From Methylotenera_A sp963701715 (GTDB lineage Bacteria; Pseudomonadota; Gammaproteobacteria; Burkholderiales; Methylophilaceae): 64,000 nt of DNA. The stretch spans positions 323,993 through 387,992 of the forward strand of contig CAVPAX010000005.1 of NCBI GenBank assembly GCA_963701715.1, in the 5' to 3' direction. How positions within the stretch are numbered: the first letter of the stretch is position 1; the number at the start of each line of letters is the position of its first letter. The position numbers and the translations under genes are program-made. The notes under the pieces are model-generated. The model saw only the letters and a list, made by a program, of their open reading frames with translations, had not been told where the DNA came from and did not search any database. Positions 42,193 to 51,471 of the stretch are shown here, piece after piece.

Positions 42193-42918
42193 CTATAGCG
42201 TTTGAGAATAACAGCCAGAGGCAGTGAGTCGAAGGTAACTGCCTTGTTCATACCAATCTCCCAGCACCCAGCGTTCACATACTTTTCCTTCAACTTCGTG
42301 AATGTGCCTGTCAGGGCGGTGCGTATGTCCATGAATGAATACAGGCGGGTATCCATATTTGCGTAACAAATTATCTACAGCCTCTTTATTTACGTCCATA
42401 ATTTGCATCGATTTGACAGATTTTTCTTGTTCACTTGTGGCGCGTAGCTGTTCGATATAAGCGATCCGAGTTGCTAATGGCTGGTTTAAAAACAGGTTTT
42501 TCCAGCTAGGACTTCGGACTTCTGAACGAAACTGCTGGTATGCAACGTCATCGGTACAAAGTGAATCGCCATGACTTAATAATATGGTTTTTCCATAAAG
42601 CATGACCAAGCTCGGGTCGGGCAGAATGGTAACTCCTGTGGCCTTTGCAAAAACCTCACCGATTAAAAAATCTCGGTTGCCATGCATAAAAAAAACCTTT
42701 AGGCCTTGCCTGGTGAGATTATGAAGTGCGTCGATGATGGACTTGTGGATGCCGCTTGCAATGGCATCGTCACCAGCCCAGTATTCAAACAAATCACCCA
42801 AGATATAAAGTGCTTGGGTGTGTACAGCAGTTTTTTCTAAAAATGCGATAAATGCTTTGGTAATATGCGGGCGTGAATCACATAGATGTAAATCGGAAAT
42901 AAATAAGCAGTGATTCAT
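42193..42918 (-). CDS. lpxH: UDP-2,3-diacylglucosamine pyrophosphatase LpxH
   Basis: LpxH, 241 residues, cleaves UDP-diacyl-GlcN to lipid X in lipid A synthesis. It is a calcineurin-like phosphoesterase with FISDLHLCDSRP at the start, ILGDLFEYWAGDD, MHGNRDFLIG, LSHGDSLCTDD and IHGHTHRPDRH, the full metal set including the LpxH-specific ones. A gap of 35 bases separates it from ppiB upstream. Confidence 0.95.
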   Translation of the reverse strand: MNHCLFISDLHLCDSRPHITKAFIAFLEKTAVHTQALYILGDLFEYWAGDDAIASGIHKSIIDALHNLTRQGLKVFFMHGNRDFLIGEVFAKATGVTILPDPSLVMLYGKTILLSHGDSLCTDDVAYQQFRSEVRSPSWKNLFLNQPLATRIAYIEQLRATSEQEKSVKSMQIMDVNKEAVDNLLRKYGYPPVFIHGHTHRPDRHIHEVEGKVCERWVLGDWYEQGSYLRLTASGCYSQTL

Positions 42919-42953
42919 GCAGCGGGCAGATAAGCTAATCCGAGCTTGTATAA

Positions 42954-43445
42954 TTAAATTAAACTCGCTTTTTCTATAATCACAGGATCAACTGGAACAT
43001 CACGATGACCGGCTTTACTAGTGGTTTTTACACCTTTAATCTTGTCCACGACATCCATGCCTTCAACCACTTTTCCGAATACGCAGTAACCCCATCCACT
43101 TGATGTAGGTGCCGTGTGATTAAGAAAATCATTGTTAGCAACGTTGATAAAAAACTGGCTGCTGGCAGAATCCGGAATGGATGTACGTGCCATCGCAATG
43201 GTATAAGCATCATTACTTAGGCCGTTATTTGCCTCATTTTTAATTTCGGCATCAGTGGCCTTTTGTTTCATGTTGGTGTCAAATCCACCGCCTTGAATCA
43301 TAAAGCCATCAATCACGCGATGAAAAATGACCCCGTCATAAAATCCCTTTACTACATATTGCAAAAAATTAGCCACGGTAATAGGGGCCTTTTCAGCGTT
43401 AAGTTCAAGGGTGATGTCGCCAAAATTGGTAGTCAGTTTAACCAC
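42954..43445 (-). CDS. ppiB: Cytoplasmic peptidyl-prolyl cis-trans isomerase (cyclophilin)
   Basis: A 163-residue cyclophilin without a signal peptide. The active site is present: FHRVIDGFMIQGG with the catalytic arginine, MARTSIPDSASSQFFIN, and VFGKVVEGMDVV. It starts with GTG 43445 behind GAGGA. It lies in a row with the secreted paralogue, ppiA. Confidence 0.95.
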   Translation of the reverse strand: MVKLTTNFGDITLELNAEKAPITVANFLQYVVKGFYDGVIFHRVIDGFMIQGGGFDTNMKQKATDAEIKNEANNGLSNDAYTIAMARTSIPDSASSQFFINVANNDFLNHTAPTSSGWGYCVFGKVVEGMDVVDKIKGVKTTSKAGHRDVPVDPVIIEKASLI

Positions 43446-43496
43446 GTTAAATCCTCAGTAAAATATGTTAAAAAATAAAGTAAAATGAAAGCAAAA

Positions 43497-44072
43497 CTAC
43501 TTAGCAGCTTCGGCGAGCAGTTTTACGCTTTTAATTGTAATAGGCCTAACCGGTACATTTTCGTTTCTGCCTATAGTGGCAGTAGGGGAAAGCCCAATTT
43601 TTTGTACGACTTCGAAACCGCTGGTAACTTTACCAAATACGCAATAACCGATTTGCTCAGGATCGGGGCTGACAAAGTTTAAAAATTGGTTATCAACCAA
43701 ATTCACAAAAAACTGCGAAGTGGCAGAATCTGGATCTGCTGTGCGGGCCATGGCGATTGTGCCGGCCTCGTTTAACAGGCCATTGTTGGATTCATTCACA
43801 ATTGGTGCGCGCGTGTTTTTCTCGGTTAAGTCGCGCTCAAAGCCTCCGCCTTGAATCATAAAGTTGTTCATCACACGATGAAAAATGGTATTTTCATAAT
43901 AGCCATCTTTTACATACTGTAAAAAATTAGCCACTGTTTTGGGTGCTTTTTCTGGGTAAAGTTCAACGACAAAATTACCTAGCGATGTTTCAAATTCAAC
44001 GCTGGGAGCCGCATGGATACTTGCTGTACAGGCTAGTAATAAGCCAAAAAGATAAAGCTTAATCTGTTGCAT
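43497..44072 (-). CDS. ppiA: Periplasmic peptidyl-prolyl cis-trans isomerase (cyclophilin)
   Basis: A 191-residue cyclophilin with a Sec signal peptide (cleavage near IHA-APS). The active-site pattern FHRVMNNFMIQGG, MARTADPDSATSQFFVN, and VFGKVTSGFEVV is the same as in its neighbour, from which it must have arisen by duplication. The signal-peptide stretch TASIHA holds a weak match to the dispersed repeat (44022-44042). Its start overlaps the L,D-transpeptidase stop by one base. Confidence 0.95.
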   Translation of the reverse strand: MQQIKLYLFGLLLACTASIHAAPSVEFETSLGNFVVELYPEKAPKTVANFLQYVKDGYYENTIFHRVMNNFMIQGGGFERDLTEKNTRAPIVNESNNGLLNEAGTIAMARTADPDSATSQFFVNLVDNQFLNFVSPDPEQIGYCVFGKVTSGFEVVQKIGLSPTATIGRNENVPVRPITIKSVKLLAEAAK

Positions 44073-45328
44073 CAGCCAGCACCTTCATAAATAATTTTCC
44101 ATTGATTGTTTTCGTTTACCCAATATTGGCGCTTGCGCATTTTATTTTGCAAATTCGGGCTTTTAAAATCCTGTTCAAAATTAACCACGATGATGGGTTG
44201 TTCAGTATCCGGGTAGCCAAACATACTAATATTATCAATATGAATTGATACTTTGGGTTTGGCGGCTTGAATGCTACGCTTGTAATTAGCCCATTTTTCA
44301 AAGCCGCCATCGTCATAAAAGAAATTCTTTGAGTAATGGCTTAAGTAGTCATTAGTGTTTTGTGCAGCCCACTCTTTACGCCAGTCTTCTATGGTCTTTT
44401 GTAAAGACTGTTTCTCGGCCTCCTTCATTTCTAATTTTTCGGTAGATTTATTGCTTTCAAGCCATTCAAGACGGCTTGCGACAATCACAGGAGTCTTGCC
44501 CGTTTGTAATATTGGTGCCAATGCCTTTAAATCTGGGTTGCTCAGCACAATGCAACCATCGCTGGCACGTGGCGGCCGGCTGTAAGTGTCTGTAGGCGTG
44601 CCATGCAGCCAGATGCCTGAACCATTTTTATTTTGATGTTTATCCAGTTCGTTTGGATAATTAAGTGGGTAAGCTGCATCTCCATACATGTCAGCCAAGG
44701 GTTGTGTTAGTTTTTGTCCTGCAAAATAAACACCCAGAGGTGTGCGCTTGTCACCCTGAACTTGTTTGCCGACACCATTTTTACCGACGGTTACATAATA
44801 ATCCGCCGCATATTGCAAAGCACCATCGATATTTTTGTACAAAAAAAGACGCGATTTGGCAGTGTCTACAACAATTAAATGCTCCTGCTCATCACTCAAT
44901 TTAATCAGCAAGTTGGGCCGCTGTGTGGTTTTCTTTTGTGATAGGTAATACTCAATACGCGTACGTGCTTCATCCCTTAAGCCTTTGATCTCCTCGCTGC
45001 CGGGAGTGGCTACTTTGGAGCCGCCAAAGGATTCCAAAGCACGGCTTTGTGCAGTCAGTAAGTCGCCGCGAATAAGGTAAGCAAGTTTGAAGTTCGGCGC
45101 TGTACGGATAAGTTGATTGACCGTTTCAAAAGCTTGCTTGGTTTGGCCTTCGGTGATTTCCAGCAGGCTTTTTACCAACAGACTTTCGACAAGATTCCGG
45201 CCAAATTTATTGCTGAGCAACTGGTCTGTCAAGCTGCCGTGGTTAACGGCTGTAGCATTCCAAGGTAAAACAACACAAGCTACTACAAAAGCAGTTTTAA
45301 AGAATCTAAATTTTTGAATCAGTTGCAT
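44072..45328 (-). CDS. L,D-transpeptidase (YkuD) with C-terminal NTF2-like domain
   Basis: An exported 418-residue protein with a TPR-like helical N-part (~residues 35-110), a YkuD catalytic domain, and a C-terminal NTF2/SnoaL-like domain (~315-418). The YkuD motif is HGTPTDTYSRPPRASDGC, with the nucleophile cysteine in SDGCIVLSN. It should form 3-3 peptidoglycan cross-links or attach proteins. I chose ATG 45328, since a normal signal peptide (FFKTAFVVACVVLPWNATA) starts there; an upstream in-frame start at 45394 would put 22 odd residues before it. The next gene upstream has the same NTF2-like end. Confidence 0.88.
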   Translation of the reverse strand: MQLIQKFRFFKTAFVVACVVLPWNATAVNHGSLTDQLLSNKFGRNLVESLLVKSLLEITEGQTKQAFETVNQLIRTAPNFKLAYLIRGDLLTAQSRALESFGGSKVATPGSEEIKGLRDEARTRIEYYLSQKKTTQRPNLLIKLSDEQEHLIVVDTAKSRLFLYKNIDGALQYAADYYVTVGKNGVGKQVQGDKRTPLGVYFAGQKLTQPLADMYGDAAYPLNYPNELDKHQNKNGSGIWLHGTPTDTYSRPPRASDGCIVLSNPDLKALAPILQTGKTPVIVASRLEWLESNKSTEKLEMKEAEKQSLQKTIEDWRKEWAAQNTNDYLSHYSKNFFYDDGGFEKWANYKRSIQAAKPKVSIHIDNISMFGYPDTEQPIIVVNFEQDFKSPNLQNKMRKRQYWVNENNQWKIIYEGAG

Positions 45329-45368
45329 TGCAATTTTACTTATTCCTGCTTCAAGTGTTTCAGCAAAA

Positions 45369-46382
45369 TTAATTCGATGCAATTTCTTGGTCAATTAACC
45401 AAGCGCCGTTTGTTTTCTTAAGTATCAATGTCTTATCCGTACGAATTGGTTTGCCATTTGCACGATAGGTCTGCTTAAAAGTCACTTTCGCGCTGTCAGT
45501 CCCATCCATTGTTATTGTCTGATTTGCCAATTCAACATTGATACTTGCTGGTCTGCTAATGCGATCACGGCGCATTTGTTCCCAAGCTTTGCGGCTTTCA
45601 CCTTTGGCTGGCTTAAAGCTATCTGCATAACTGGCAAAATATTTATCTAAGTCCTTGCTAGACCACGCTTTTGCCCAATTGTTTACAGCATCGGTGATGT
45701 TTTGTTCTTCATTTGCAGCAGCATCGGTAACTGGTTTTACAGGTTCAGCTTTTTTGTCTGGTGGACGAATTGGCATTGTACCGGTTTTGGTTGATTTGCT
45801 AGTGTCAGTTGCTTTTGCGGCTATAATTGTTTTATTGCCGGTGCCGAACAAATCTTTAATCATCGACAATTTGCTTTGTGCACGCGCGTTGCCGCTATCA
45901 AGTTGCAGGGCCTTGTCGTAAGCCTCAGAAGCCATGCGTGCATAAATGTCACCTAGGTTTTCATGTGCAGTAGCGTAACTCGGATGCGTTTTAATGGCGG
46001 TCTCTAATGCTTTTTTGGCTTTGTCGTATTGGCCAGCATCCGCATACAGAACGGCCAGGTTGTTGTATGGCTCGGGCAGGTTTGGATATTTTTCAGTCAG
46101 GTCTGTAAACGATTTAATGGCCTCGTCACGTTTGCCGCTCTCCGCTAAAATAATGCCTTTCATAAACATGGCCTGCGCATCGCGCGGGTTTGCAGCCAAA
46201 TAAGTATTAATGCGTTCCAGTGCGGCAGCTTGCTGGCCCTGCGCTGCTAGCTGCGAAATGTCTTTTAGTTCATCGGCGAGAGCACTTAAGGATACAAATG
46301 ATAATACGACTATAATTGCGGCATAGAGTCTTGCCAAATAATGTAATGGAGACGATGTTAGCAAAGCGTTGCGAATTGTCAT
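45369..46382 (-). CDS. Exported TPR protein with C-terminal NTF2-like domain
   Basis: A 337-residue exported protein: a signal peptide (cleavage near SALA-DEL), about four TPR repeats (residues ~45-180; for example PEPYNNLAVLYADAGQYDKA), a Pro/Lys-rich linker (~195-225), and an NTF2-like domain (~228-337) with WAKAWSSKDLDKYFASYA and a final NGAWLIDQE. It lies 40 bases before the L,D-transpeptidase gene, with which it shares the C-domain. The two may work together on the cell wall. Confidence 0.82.
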   Translation of the reverse strand: MTIRNALLTSSPLHYLARLYAAIIVVLSFVSLSALADELKDISQLAAQGQQAAALERINTYLAANPRDAQAMFMKGIILAESGKRDEAIKSFTDLTEKYPNLPEPYNNLAVLYADAGQYDKAKKALETAIKTHPSYATAHENLGDIYARMASEAYDKALQLDSGNARAQSKLSMIKDLFGTGNKTIIAAKATDTSKSTKTGTMPIRPPDKKAEPVKPVTDAAANEEQNITDAVNNWAKAWSSKDLDKYFASYADSFKPAKGESRKAWEQMRRDRISRPASINVELANQTITMDGTDSAKVTFKQTYRANGKPIRTDKTLILKKTNGAWLIDQEIASN

Positions 46383-46508
46383 TATGATATACTCAAATGA
46401 GTTAGTAAAAATCGCATTCTATCAATTGCATAGCTAACATCCAATAGCCATGTCGGTGTTAAGGCGATAAATTTCATTTTTTTATCTATTTTCAGTGGTT
46501 TAACACTT

Positions 46509-46514
46509 TATAAT
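46509..46514 (+). promoter_or_regulatory. -10 hexamer just before cysS (leaderless start candidate)
   Basis: A perfect TATAAT ends six bases before the cysS ATG, so transcription would begin at or near the A of ATG. No Shine-Dalgarno sequence is seen. No good -35 hexamer is present. Confidence 0.4.
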
Positions 46515-46520
46515 TCACAA

Positions 46521-47918
46521 ATGTTAAAAATTTACAACTCTCTCAGCCGCGAAAAGCAACCATTTAACCCAATTGAGGCAGGCAAAGTCCGCATGTATGT
46601 ATGCGGCATGACGGTGTATGATTTCTGCCACTTGGGCCATGCCCGCGTGATGGTGGTATTTGATATGGTTTCCCGCTGGTTCCGCGCCTCAGGTTTTGAT
46701 GTGACTTATGTCCGTAACATTACCGATATCGACGACAAAATCATCAAACGCGCCAACGAGAACGGTGAGACGATAGATGTGCTGACGCAGCGCTTTATTG
46801 ATGCCATGGATGAAGATTCAGCCAAGCTCGGCATTATCCGGCCGGATATTGAACCGCGTGCCACGCAGCATATTCAGGGCATGCTGGATATGATCAATGC
46901 GCTCATTGCCAAAGGCCATGCCTATTTGGCTGATAATGGCGATGTATTTTACAGTGTGCGCAGTTTTGCAGAATATGGCAAACTTTCTGGCAAAAGTCTT
47001 GAAGATTTGCGCGCTGGCGAGAGGGTGGAAGTTGATACATTCAAAAAAGACCCGATGGACTTTGTGCTTTGGAAAGCGGTAAAGCCCGGTGAGCCAAGCT
47101 GGGATTCTCCATGGGGGAAAGGCCGCCCGGGCTGGCATATCGAATGCTCGGTGATGAGCGAGAAACACTTGGGGAATCATTTTGATATTCACGGTGGCGG
47201 ACAGGATTTGCAGTTTCCGCATCATGAGAATGAAATCGCACAAAGTGAGGCTGCGCATGGCTGCCAAATGGCTAATTACTGGATGCACAACGGTTTTGTG
47301 CGGGTCGATGATGAGAAGATGTCCAAGTCACTCGGTAACTTTTTTACGATTCGAGAAGTACTAAAGGTGCTTACAAAGGAATATCGCGGTGATGAGCAGA
47401 AGGCCGCTGAAGTTATAAGATTTTTTATCTTGCGAGCGCATTATCGCAGCCCGCTCAATTATTCAGACAAACACTTGGATGATGCCAAATCTTCCCTAAC
47501 AAGGCTTTATACGGCTTTTAGAGATTTGCCAATGATCTATCAACATACATGGAACGATCCATATCCTGCCCGTTTTAAAGCGGCAATGGAAGATGATTTT
47601 AATACCGCGGAAGCAATTGCAGTTTTATTTGAAATAGCTAATGAGCTAAATAAAACAAGTGACCCATATTATGCTGGGATGCTTAAGTACCTTGGAGGTG
47701 TGCTAGGACTGTTACAAAGAGATCCAACCGAGTTTCGACAATCAGGCGCTCAGCTGGGCAGCATTACTCCAGAAGAAATTGAGAGTTTGATCGATGCAAG
47801 ATTGCATGCCAGAAAAATAAGAGATTTTGCTGAGGCGGACAGAATTAGAGGTCACTTGGCAGGGGTTGGAATTTTACTGGAAGATACAGCACAAGGCACG
47901 ATTTGGCGTCGCGCTTAA
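46521..47918 (+). CDS. cysS: Cysteinyl-tRNA synthetase
   Basis: CysS, 465 residues, a class I aminoacyl-tRNA synthetase. The HIGH-type motif is CHLGHARVM near residue 36, with the zinc cysteine in MYVCGMTVYDF just before. The zinc-binding GGGQDLQFPHHENEIAQ, and DEKMSKSLGN near residue 266, are all present. The C-terminal anticodon domain is complete. No ribosome-binding site is seen ahead of the ATG. Confidence 0.97.
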   Translation: MLKIYNSLSREKQPFNPIEAGKVRMYVCGMTVYDFCHLGHARVMVVFDMVSRWFRASGFDVTYVRNITDIDDKIIKRANENGETIDVLTQRFIDAMDEDSAKLGIIRPDIEPRATQHIQGMLDMINALIAKGHAYLADNGDVFYSVRSFAEYGKLSGKSLEDLRAGERVEVDTFKKDPMDFVLWKAVKPGEPSWDSPWGKGRPGWHIECSVMSEKHLGNHFDIHGGGQDLQFPHHENEIAQSEAAHGCQMANYWMHNGFVRVDDEKMSKSLGNFFTIREVLKVLTKEYRGDEQKAAEVIRFFILRAHYRSPLNYSDKHLDDAKSSLTRLYTAFRDLPMIYQHTWNDPYPARFKAAMEDDFNTAEAIAVLFEIANELNKTSDPYYAGMLKYLGGVLGLLQRDPTEFRQSGAQLGSITPEEIESLIDARLHARKIRDFAEADRIRGHLAGVGILLEDTAQGTIWRRA

Positions 47919-47948
47919 TAAGAAAAATGAGTTAAAGGAAATTGAAGT

Positions 47949-49175
47949 ATGCCGGTTAAATTGCTTGCCCCAGAGGCCGCGTCCCTATTGCCTGTCAGAG
48001 GTGTTAAATTAGGCTTTGCCAAAGCCTTTGTGCGCAAACCAGACCGTAAAGATGTGCTGGTGATGACGCTGGCGGAAGGCACGGCCGTTGCGGGCGTGTT
48101 TACTAAAAACCGTTTCTGTGCTGCGCCTGTCGTGCTTTGTAAAGAGTATCTGGCTGCAAAAAATGGTATTCGCGCTTTACTGGTGAATACCGGTTGTGCC
48201 AATGCTGGTACAGGTGAGGACGGCCTGAGTCGCGCTAAACAAAGCTGCGAGGCTTTAGGTAAGTTATTGAATATCCATAGTAATCAAGTGCTGCCGTTTT
48301 CCACAGGCGTGATTTTAGAGCCATTGCCAGTTGATAAAATCATCGAAGGCTTACCTGCCGCAATTGAGAATCTTAAAGAAGACAACTGGCTGAACGCAGC
48401 CGAAGCGATTATGACGACGGATATTGTTGCCAAAGGCACGTCGCGGCAGATTCAATTGGATGGCAAAACTATTACCATTACCGGCATCAGCAAGGGTTCT
48501 GGCATGATTCACCCTAACATGGCGACTATGCTGGGCTACATTGCGACAGATGCAGCGGTGAGTCAATCCGCACTGGAAAGCATCATTCAGTATGCAGTAA
48601 ATAAATCATTTAACTGTATCACGGTGGATGGCGATACTTCTACCAATGATAGCCTGATTTTAATGGCGAGCGGAAAGGCAGGAAATACGGAGCTTGCAGA
48701 AAATAGTGAATATTTCACAGCAATTCGCGACGCGTTAACCGAAGTTGCTATTGAGTTGGCACAGGCGATTGTGCGTGATGGCGAGGGCGCGACCAAATTC
48801 ATGACGGTGACGGTTGAAGGCGGTAGGGATGAGGCTGAATGCCGTAAAGTAGCCTATGCGATTGCGCATTCACCGCTGATTAAAACGGCTTTTTTTGCTT
48901 CAGACCCAAATCTCGGACGCATTTTGGCGGCAATCGGTTACGCAGGCATTGATGACTTGGATGTAGAAAACCTGCAGCTGTATCTGGGTGATATTCTGGT
49001 AGCTGAAAAAGGCGGCAGGGCGGCTTCATACCGTGAAGAGCAGGGTGCTGCAATCATGAAAGAATCAGACATTCTCGTGCGGGTGGTGTTGAATCGCGGC
49101 AACAAGAGCATCACGATTTGGACCTGTGATTTTTCTTACGATTACGTGAAAATTAACGCAGATTATCGTTCCTGA
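47949..49175 (+). CDS. argJ: Bifunctional ornithine acetyltransferase / N-acetylglutamate synthase
   Basis: ArgJ, 408 residues, transfers acetyl from acetylornithine to glutamate in the cyclic arginine pathway. It cuts itself at the threonine of HPNMATMLG near residue 190 to make alpha and beta chains. GVKLGFAKAFVRKPDRKD, LVNTGCANAGTG and CITVDGDTSTNDS are also present. AAAGGAA precedes the start. It overlaps the DUF815 ATPase start by one base (TGATG). Confidence 0.96.
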   Translation: MPVKLLAPEAASLLPVRGVKLGFAKAFVRKPDRKDVLVMTLAEGTAVAGVFTKNRFCAAPVVLCKEYLAAKNGIRALLVNTGCANAGTGEDGLSRAKQSCEALGKLLNIHSNQVLPFSTGVILEPLPVDKIIEGLPAAIENLKEDNWLNAAEAIMTTDIVAKGTSRQIQLDGKTITITGISKGSGMIHPNMATMLGYIATDAAVSQSALESIIQYAVNKSFNCITVDGDTSTNDSLILMASGKAGNTELAENSEYFTAIRDALTEVAIELAQAIVRDGEGATKFMTVTVEGGRDEAECRKVAYAIAHSPLIKTAFFASDPNLGRILAAIGYAGIDDLDVENLQLYLGDILVAEKGGRAASYREEQGAAIMKESDILVRVVLNRGNKSITIWTCDFSYDYVKINADYRS

Positions 49176-50035
49176 TGGAAAAGCTGGAGGGTTTGATTGC
49201 GCGCGCGGAAGGTCTGATTTCGAGGCTGGAAACGTTGTTGCCAAATTATCCTGTCCCGGTCGATTGGACTGCCACTGCTTGGCGATGGGTTGTGCTGCAC
49301 AACAAGGGGACATTGCAGGCTATCCCTCATCCACATGAAATTCGGCTTAAAAATATCCATTTTGTCGATGTGCAAAAAGCCGAAATTGCGCGCAACACGC
49401 GGCAATTCCTGCAGAGGCTTCCAGCTAACAATGTATTGCTGACAGGCGCGCGCGGCACCGGAAAATCATCGCTGATTAAGGCGATGCTGACCGAATTTTC
49501 AAACCAGGGCTTGCGCTTGATAGAAGTTGAAAAGCACGATTTGATTCACTTGGCTGAAATTGTGAGTTTGATACGCGACCGACCGGAAAAATTTATTATT
49601 TTTTGTGATGATTTAACCTTCGAAGCCAATGATGCAGGTTACAAAGCATTGAAGGTGGTGCTGGATGGTTCGATTGCACATGCTTCAGACAACGTGTTGG
49701 TGTACGCGACTTCAAACCGCAAAAACTTGATGCCAGAAATGATGGCAGATAATTTGGCATTTAAACAATCCGATGGCGAAATCCGCCCCAATGAGACGAT
49801 GGATGAAAAAGTGGCACTTGCTGAGAGGTTTGGCATGTGGCTGTCATTCTATGTGTTTGATCAGGATGAGTATTTGGTCATTGCCGAAAGTTGGCTCAAA
49901 TCGTTTCATGTGCCTTGGGATGAGGCTGCAAAGCTGGCTGCACTTAGTTTCTCACATACGCGCGGCATGCGTAGCGGACGTGTGGCATCTCAGTTTGCCA
50001 GAGACTACGCCGGGAAGCTCAAGTTAGATGAGTAA
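49175..50035 (+). CDS. DUF815 AAA-type ATPase
   Basis: A 286-residue ATPase of the DUF815 family (AAA-like). The Walker A motif is LLTGARGTGKSSLI near residue 91 and Walker B is FIIFCDDLTFE near 150; sensor-1 is the YATSNRKNLMP stretch. The substrate is unknown. It overlaps argJ by one base and the next gene, the Nudix-ThiE fusion, by eight; the three are an operon. Confidence 0.9.
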   Translation: MEKLEGLIARAEGLISRLETLLPNYPVPVDWTATAWRWVVLHNKGTLQAIPHPHEIRLKNIHFVDVQKAEIARNTRQFLQRLPANNVLLTGARGTGKSSLIKAMLTEFSNQGLRLIEVEKHDLIHLAEIVSLIRDRPEKFIIFCDDLTFEANDAGYKALKVVLDGSIAHASDNVLVYATSNRKNLMPEMMADNLAFKQSDGEIRPNETMDEKVALAERFGMWLSFYVFDQDEYLVIAESWLKSFHVPWDEAAKLAALSFSHTRGMRSGRVASQFARDYAGKLKLDE

Positions 50036-51005
50036 TGTCACGCATGTTGCTGTTGCTGTTTTGCAGCGAAAAAACGATGCAGGACAAAGCGAGTTCTTAC
50101 TGGCCAGCCGTCCACAAGGCAAAGGCTGGGCAGGTTGGTGGGAGTTTCCAGGCGGTAAAATCGAGGCAGGAGAAACTCCGGAACACGCTCTGACTCGAGA
50201 GCTTGAAGAGGAGCTGGGTATTAAGCCAACGTCTACACAACAGTGGTTGGTTCGCAGATTCGATTACCCTGAAACCCATGACTCGCCTGCAAAAACCGTG
50301 TTGTTGCATTTTTATTTTGTAAACAGCTGGGAAGGTGAATTGGCATCACGAGAAAACCAGCGCTTAAGCTGGCAAAACGCAGATAACATTACGGTTTCTC
50401 CTGTTTTGCCTGCCAATGCGCCGATTCTGAAAGCGCTGACACTGCCGCCGGTTTACTTGATTAGCAATTTGGCAGAGATGGGCGAGCAGGCTTTTTTTGC
50501 TATGCTTAAAAATCAGCTGCTGCGTGGCTTAAAACTTATTCAAGTACGTGAAAAGCACCTTCCAAAAGAGGGGTTTGTGAAGTTTGCTGCGCAAGTGATT
50601 GCGTCTGCAAAACCCTATGGAGCGCAGGTGTTGATCAGTGAGGATATCGGCTTGGCGCGCGAGTTGGGGGCGCATGGCGTACATTTACCGAGCCGGGCTT
50701 TATTGGTGCTAAAAACCAAGCCGGCGGGGCTGTTGGTGGCAGCATCGTGTCACAACGCTATGGAGTTGGCCCATGCAGAGCAACTGGATCTGGATTTTGT
50801 CGTTTTGTCGCCCGTAAAATCAACCCTTAGTCATCCGGAAGCCGAACCCTTGGGATGGCAAACGTTTGCAGAAATGGCAGCAAAGACCACGTTACCCATT
50901 TATGCGCTTGGCGGCATGGCGCTGAATGATTTGCCTGTTGCACTATCCTATGGTGCACGTGGCGTCGCTATTCAGCGTGGTGTGGCTGCTAATTTGCTTC
51001 TTTAA
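50028..51005 (+). CDS. Nudix hydrolase - thiamine-phosphate-synthase-like fusion
   Basis: A 325-residue two-domain protein. The N-terminal MutT-type Nudix domain has the complete box G-x5-E-x7-RE-x2-EE-x-G (GGKIEAGETPEHALTRELEEELG) broken here: GGKIEAGETPE then REL and EELG at residues ~41-62, fit to clean 8-oxo-dGTP. The C-terminal ThiE-like TIM-barrel (~140-325) has LIQVREKHLP and LGGMALNDL. This fusion is common in proteobacteria, often named Nudix/ThiE; whether the C-part makes thiamine phosphate is unclear. Its end overlaps the convergent PCuAC gene by 17 bases. Confidence 0.92.
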   Translation: MSNVTHVAVAVLQRKNDAGQSEFLLASRPQGKGWAGWWEFPGGKIEAGETPEHALTRELEEELGIKPTSTQQWLVRRFDYPETHDSPAKTVLLHFYFVNSWEGELASRENQRLSWQNADNITVSPVLPANAPILKALTLPPVYLISNLAEMGEQAFFAMLKNQLLRGLKLIQVREKHLPKEGFVKFAAQVIASAKPYGAQVLISEDIGLARELGAHGVHLPSRALLVLKTKPAGLLVAASCHNAMELAHAEQLDLDFVVLSPVKSTLSHPEAEPLGWQTFAEMAAKTTLPIYALGGMALNDLPVALSYGARGVAIQRGVAANLLL

Positions 51006-51417
51006 CCGGCACAGTGATGTTTTGATCTGTAATCTTATTAGCTTTGTCTTTAAAGCATAGTCTAAAGGTGACATTTTCACCGGCAGTCAATGGCTTTTTT
51101 AAGTCCATTAACATCAGGTGAAAACTACCCGGTGCAAGCTTCTCAGGCTTGCCCGCTTTCAATGGCAATTCTTCCAGCATGCGCATTTTCATTACACCAT
51201 CGTTCATACTCATGCTGTGAATTTCTACTGAACCGGCAGCGGGAGTTTCTGCGAACACTAGCGTGCTATCCTGCGAGCTTGTTAAGGTCATATAGGCCGC
51301 CCCTACCGTTTGGCCCGGTGCATTTGCACGCACCCATGCTTCAGTGATTTTCACGTCGGCTTTTGCAGCACAGGCTGCGAGTAAGCCGGCTAAAACTAAA
51401 AGTTTGAGAGTTTTCAT
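50989..51417 (-). CDS. Periplasmic copper chaperone PCu(A)C
   Basis: A 142-residue exported protein of the PCu(A)C (DUF461) family that carries Cu(I) to cytochrome oxidase. The signal peptide ends near AACAAKA-DV. The copper motif H-x-M ... M-x-M ... H-x-M is visible as EIHSMSM, MKMRM and FHLMLM. It converges on the Nudix-ThiE gene. With the HvfA-type cluster at 15 kb it is the second likely copper-handling gene in the window. Confidence 0.92.
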   Translation of the reverse strand: MKTLKLLVLAGLLAACAAKADVKITEAWVRANAPGQTVGAAYMTLTSSQDSTLVFAETPAAGSVEIHSMSMNDGVMKMRMLEELPLKAGKPEKLAPGSFHLMLMDLKKPLTAGENVTFRLCFKDKANKITDQNITVPVKEAN

Positions 51418-51471
51418 CTTTTGGACTCTAAATTAATTGAAAAAAATAAGACTGTAATTAAAACAGAAAAT

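Noticed and set aside
42141..42356. Minus-strand ORF overlapping the lpxH 3' end
   Set aside because: It lies in another frame of a clearly coding lpxH, and lpxH is full length with all metal motifs.
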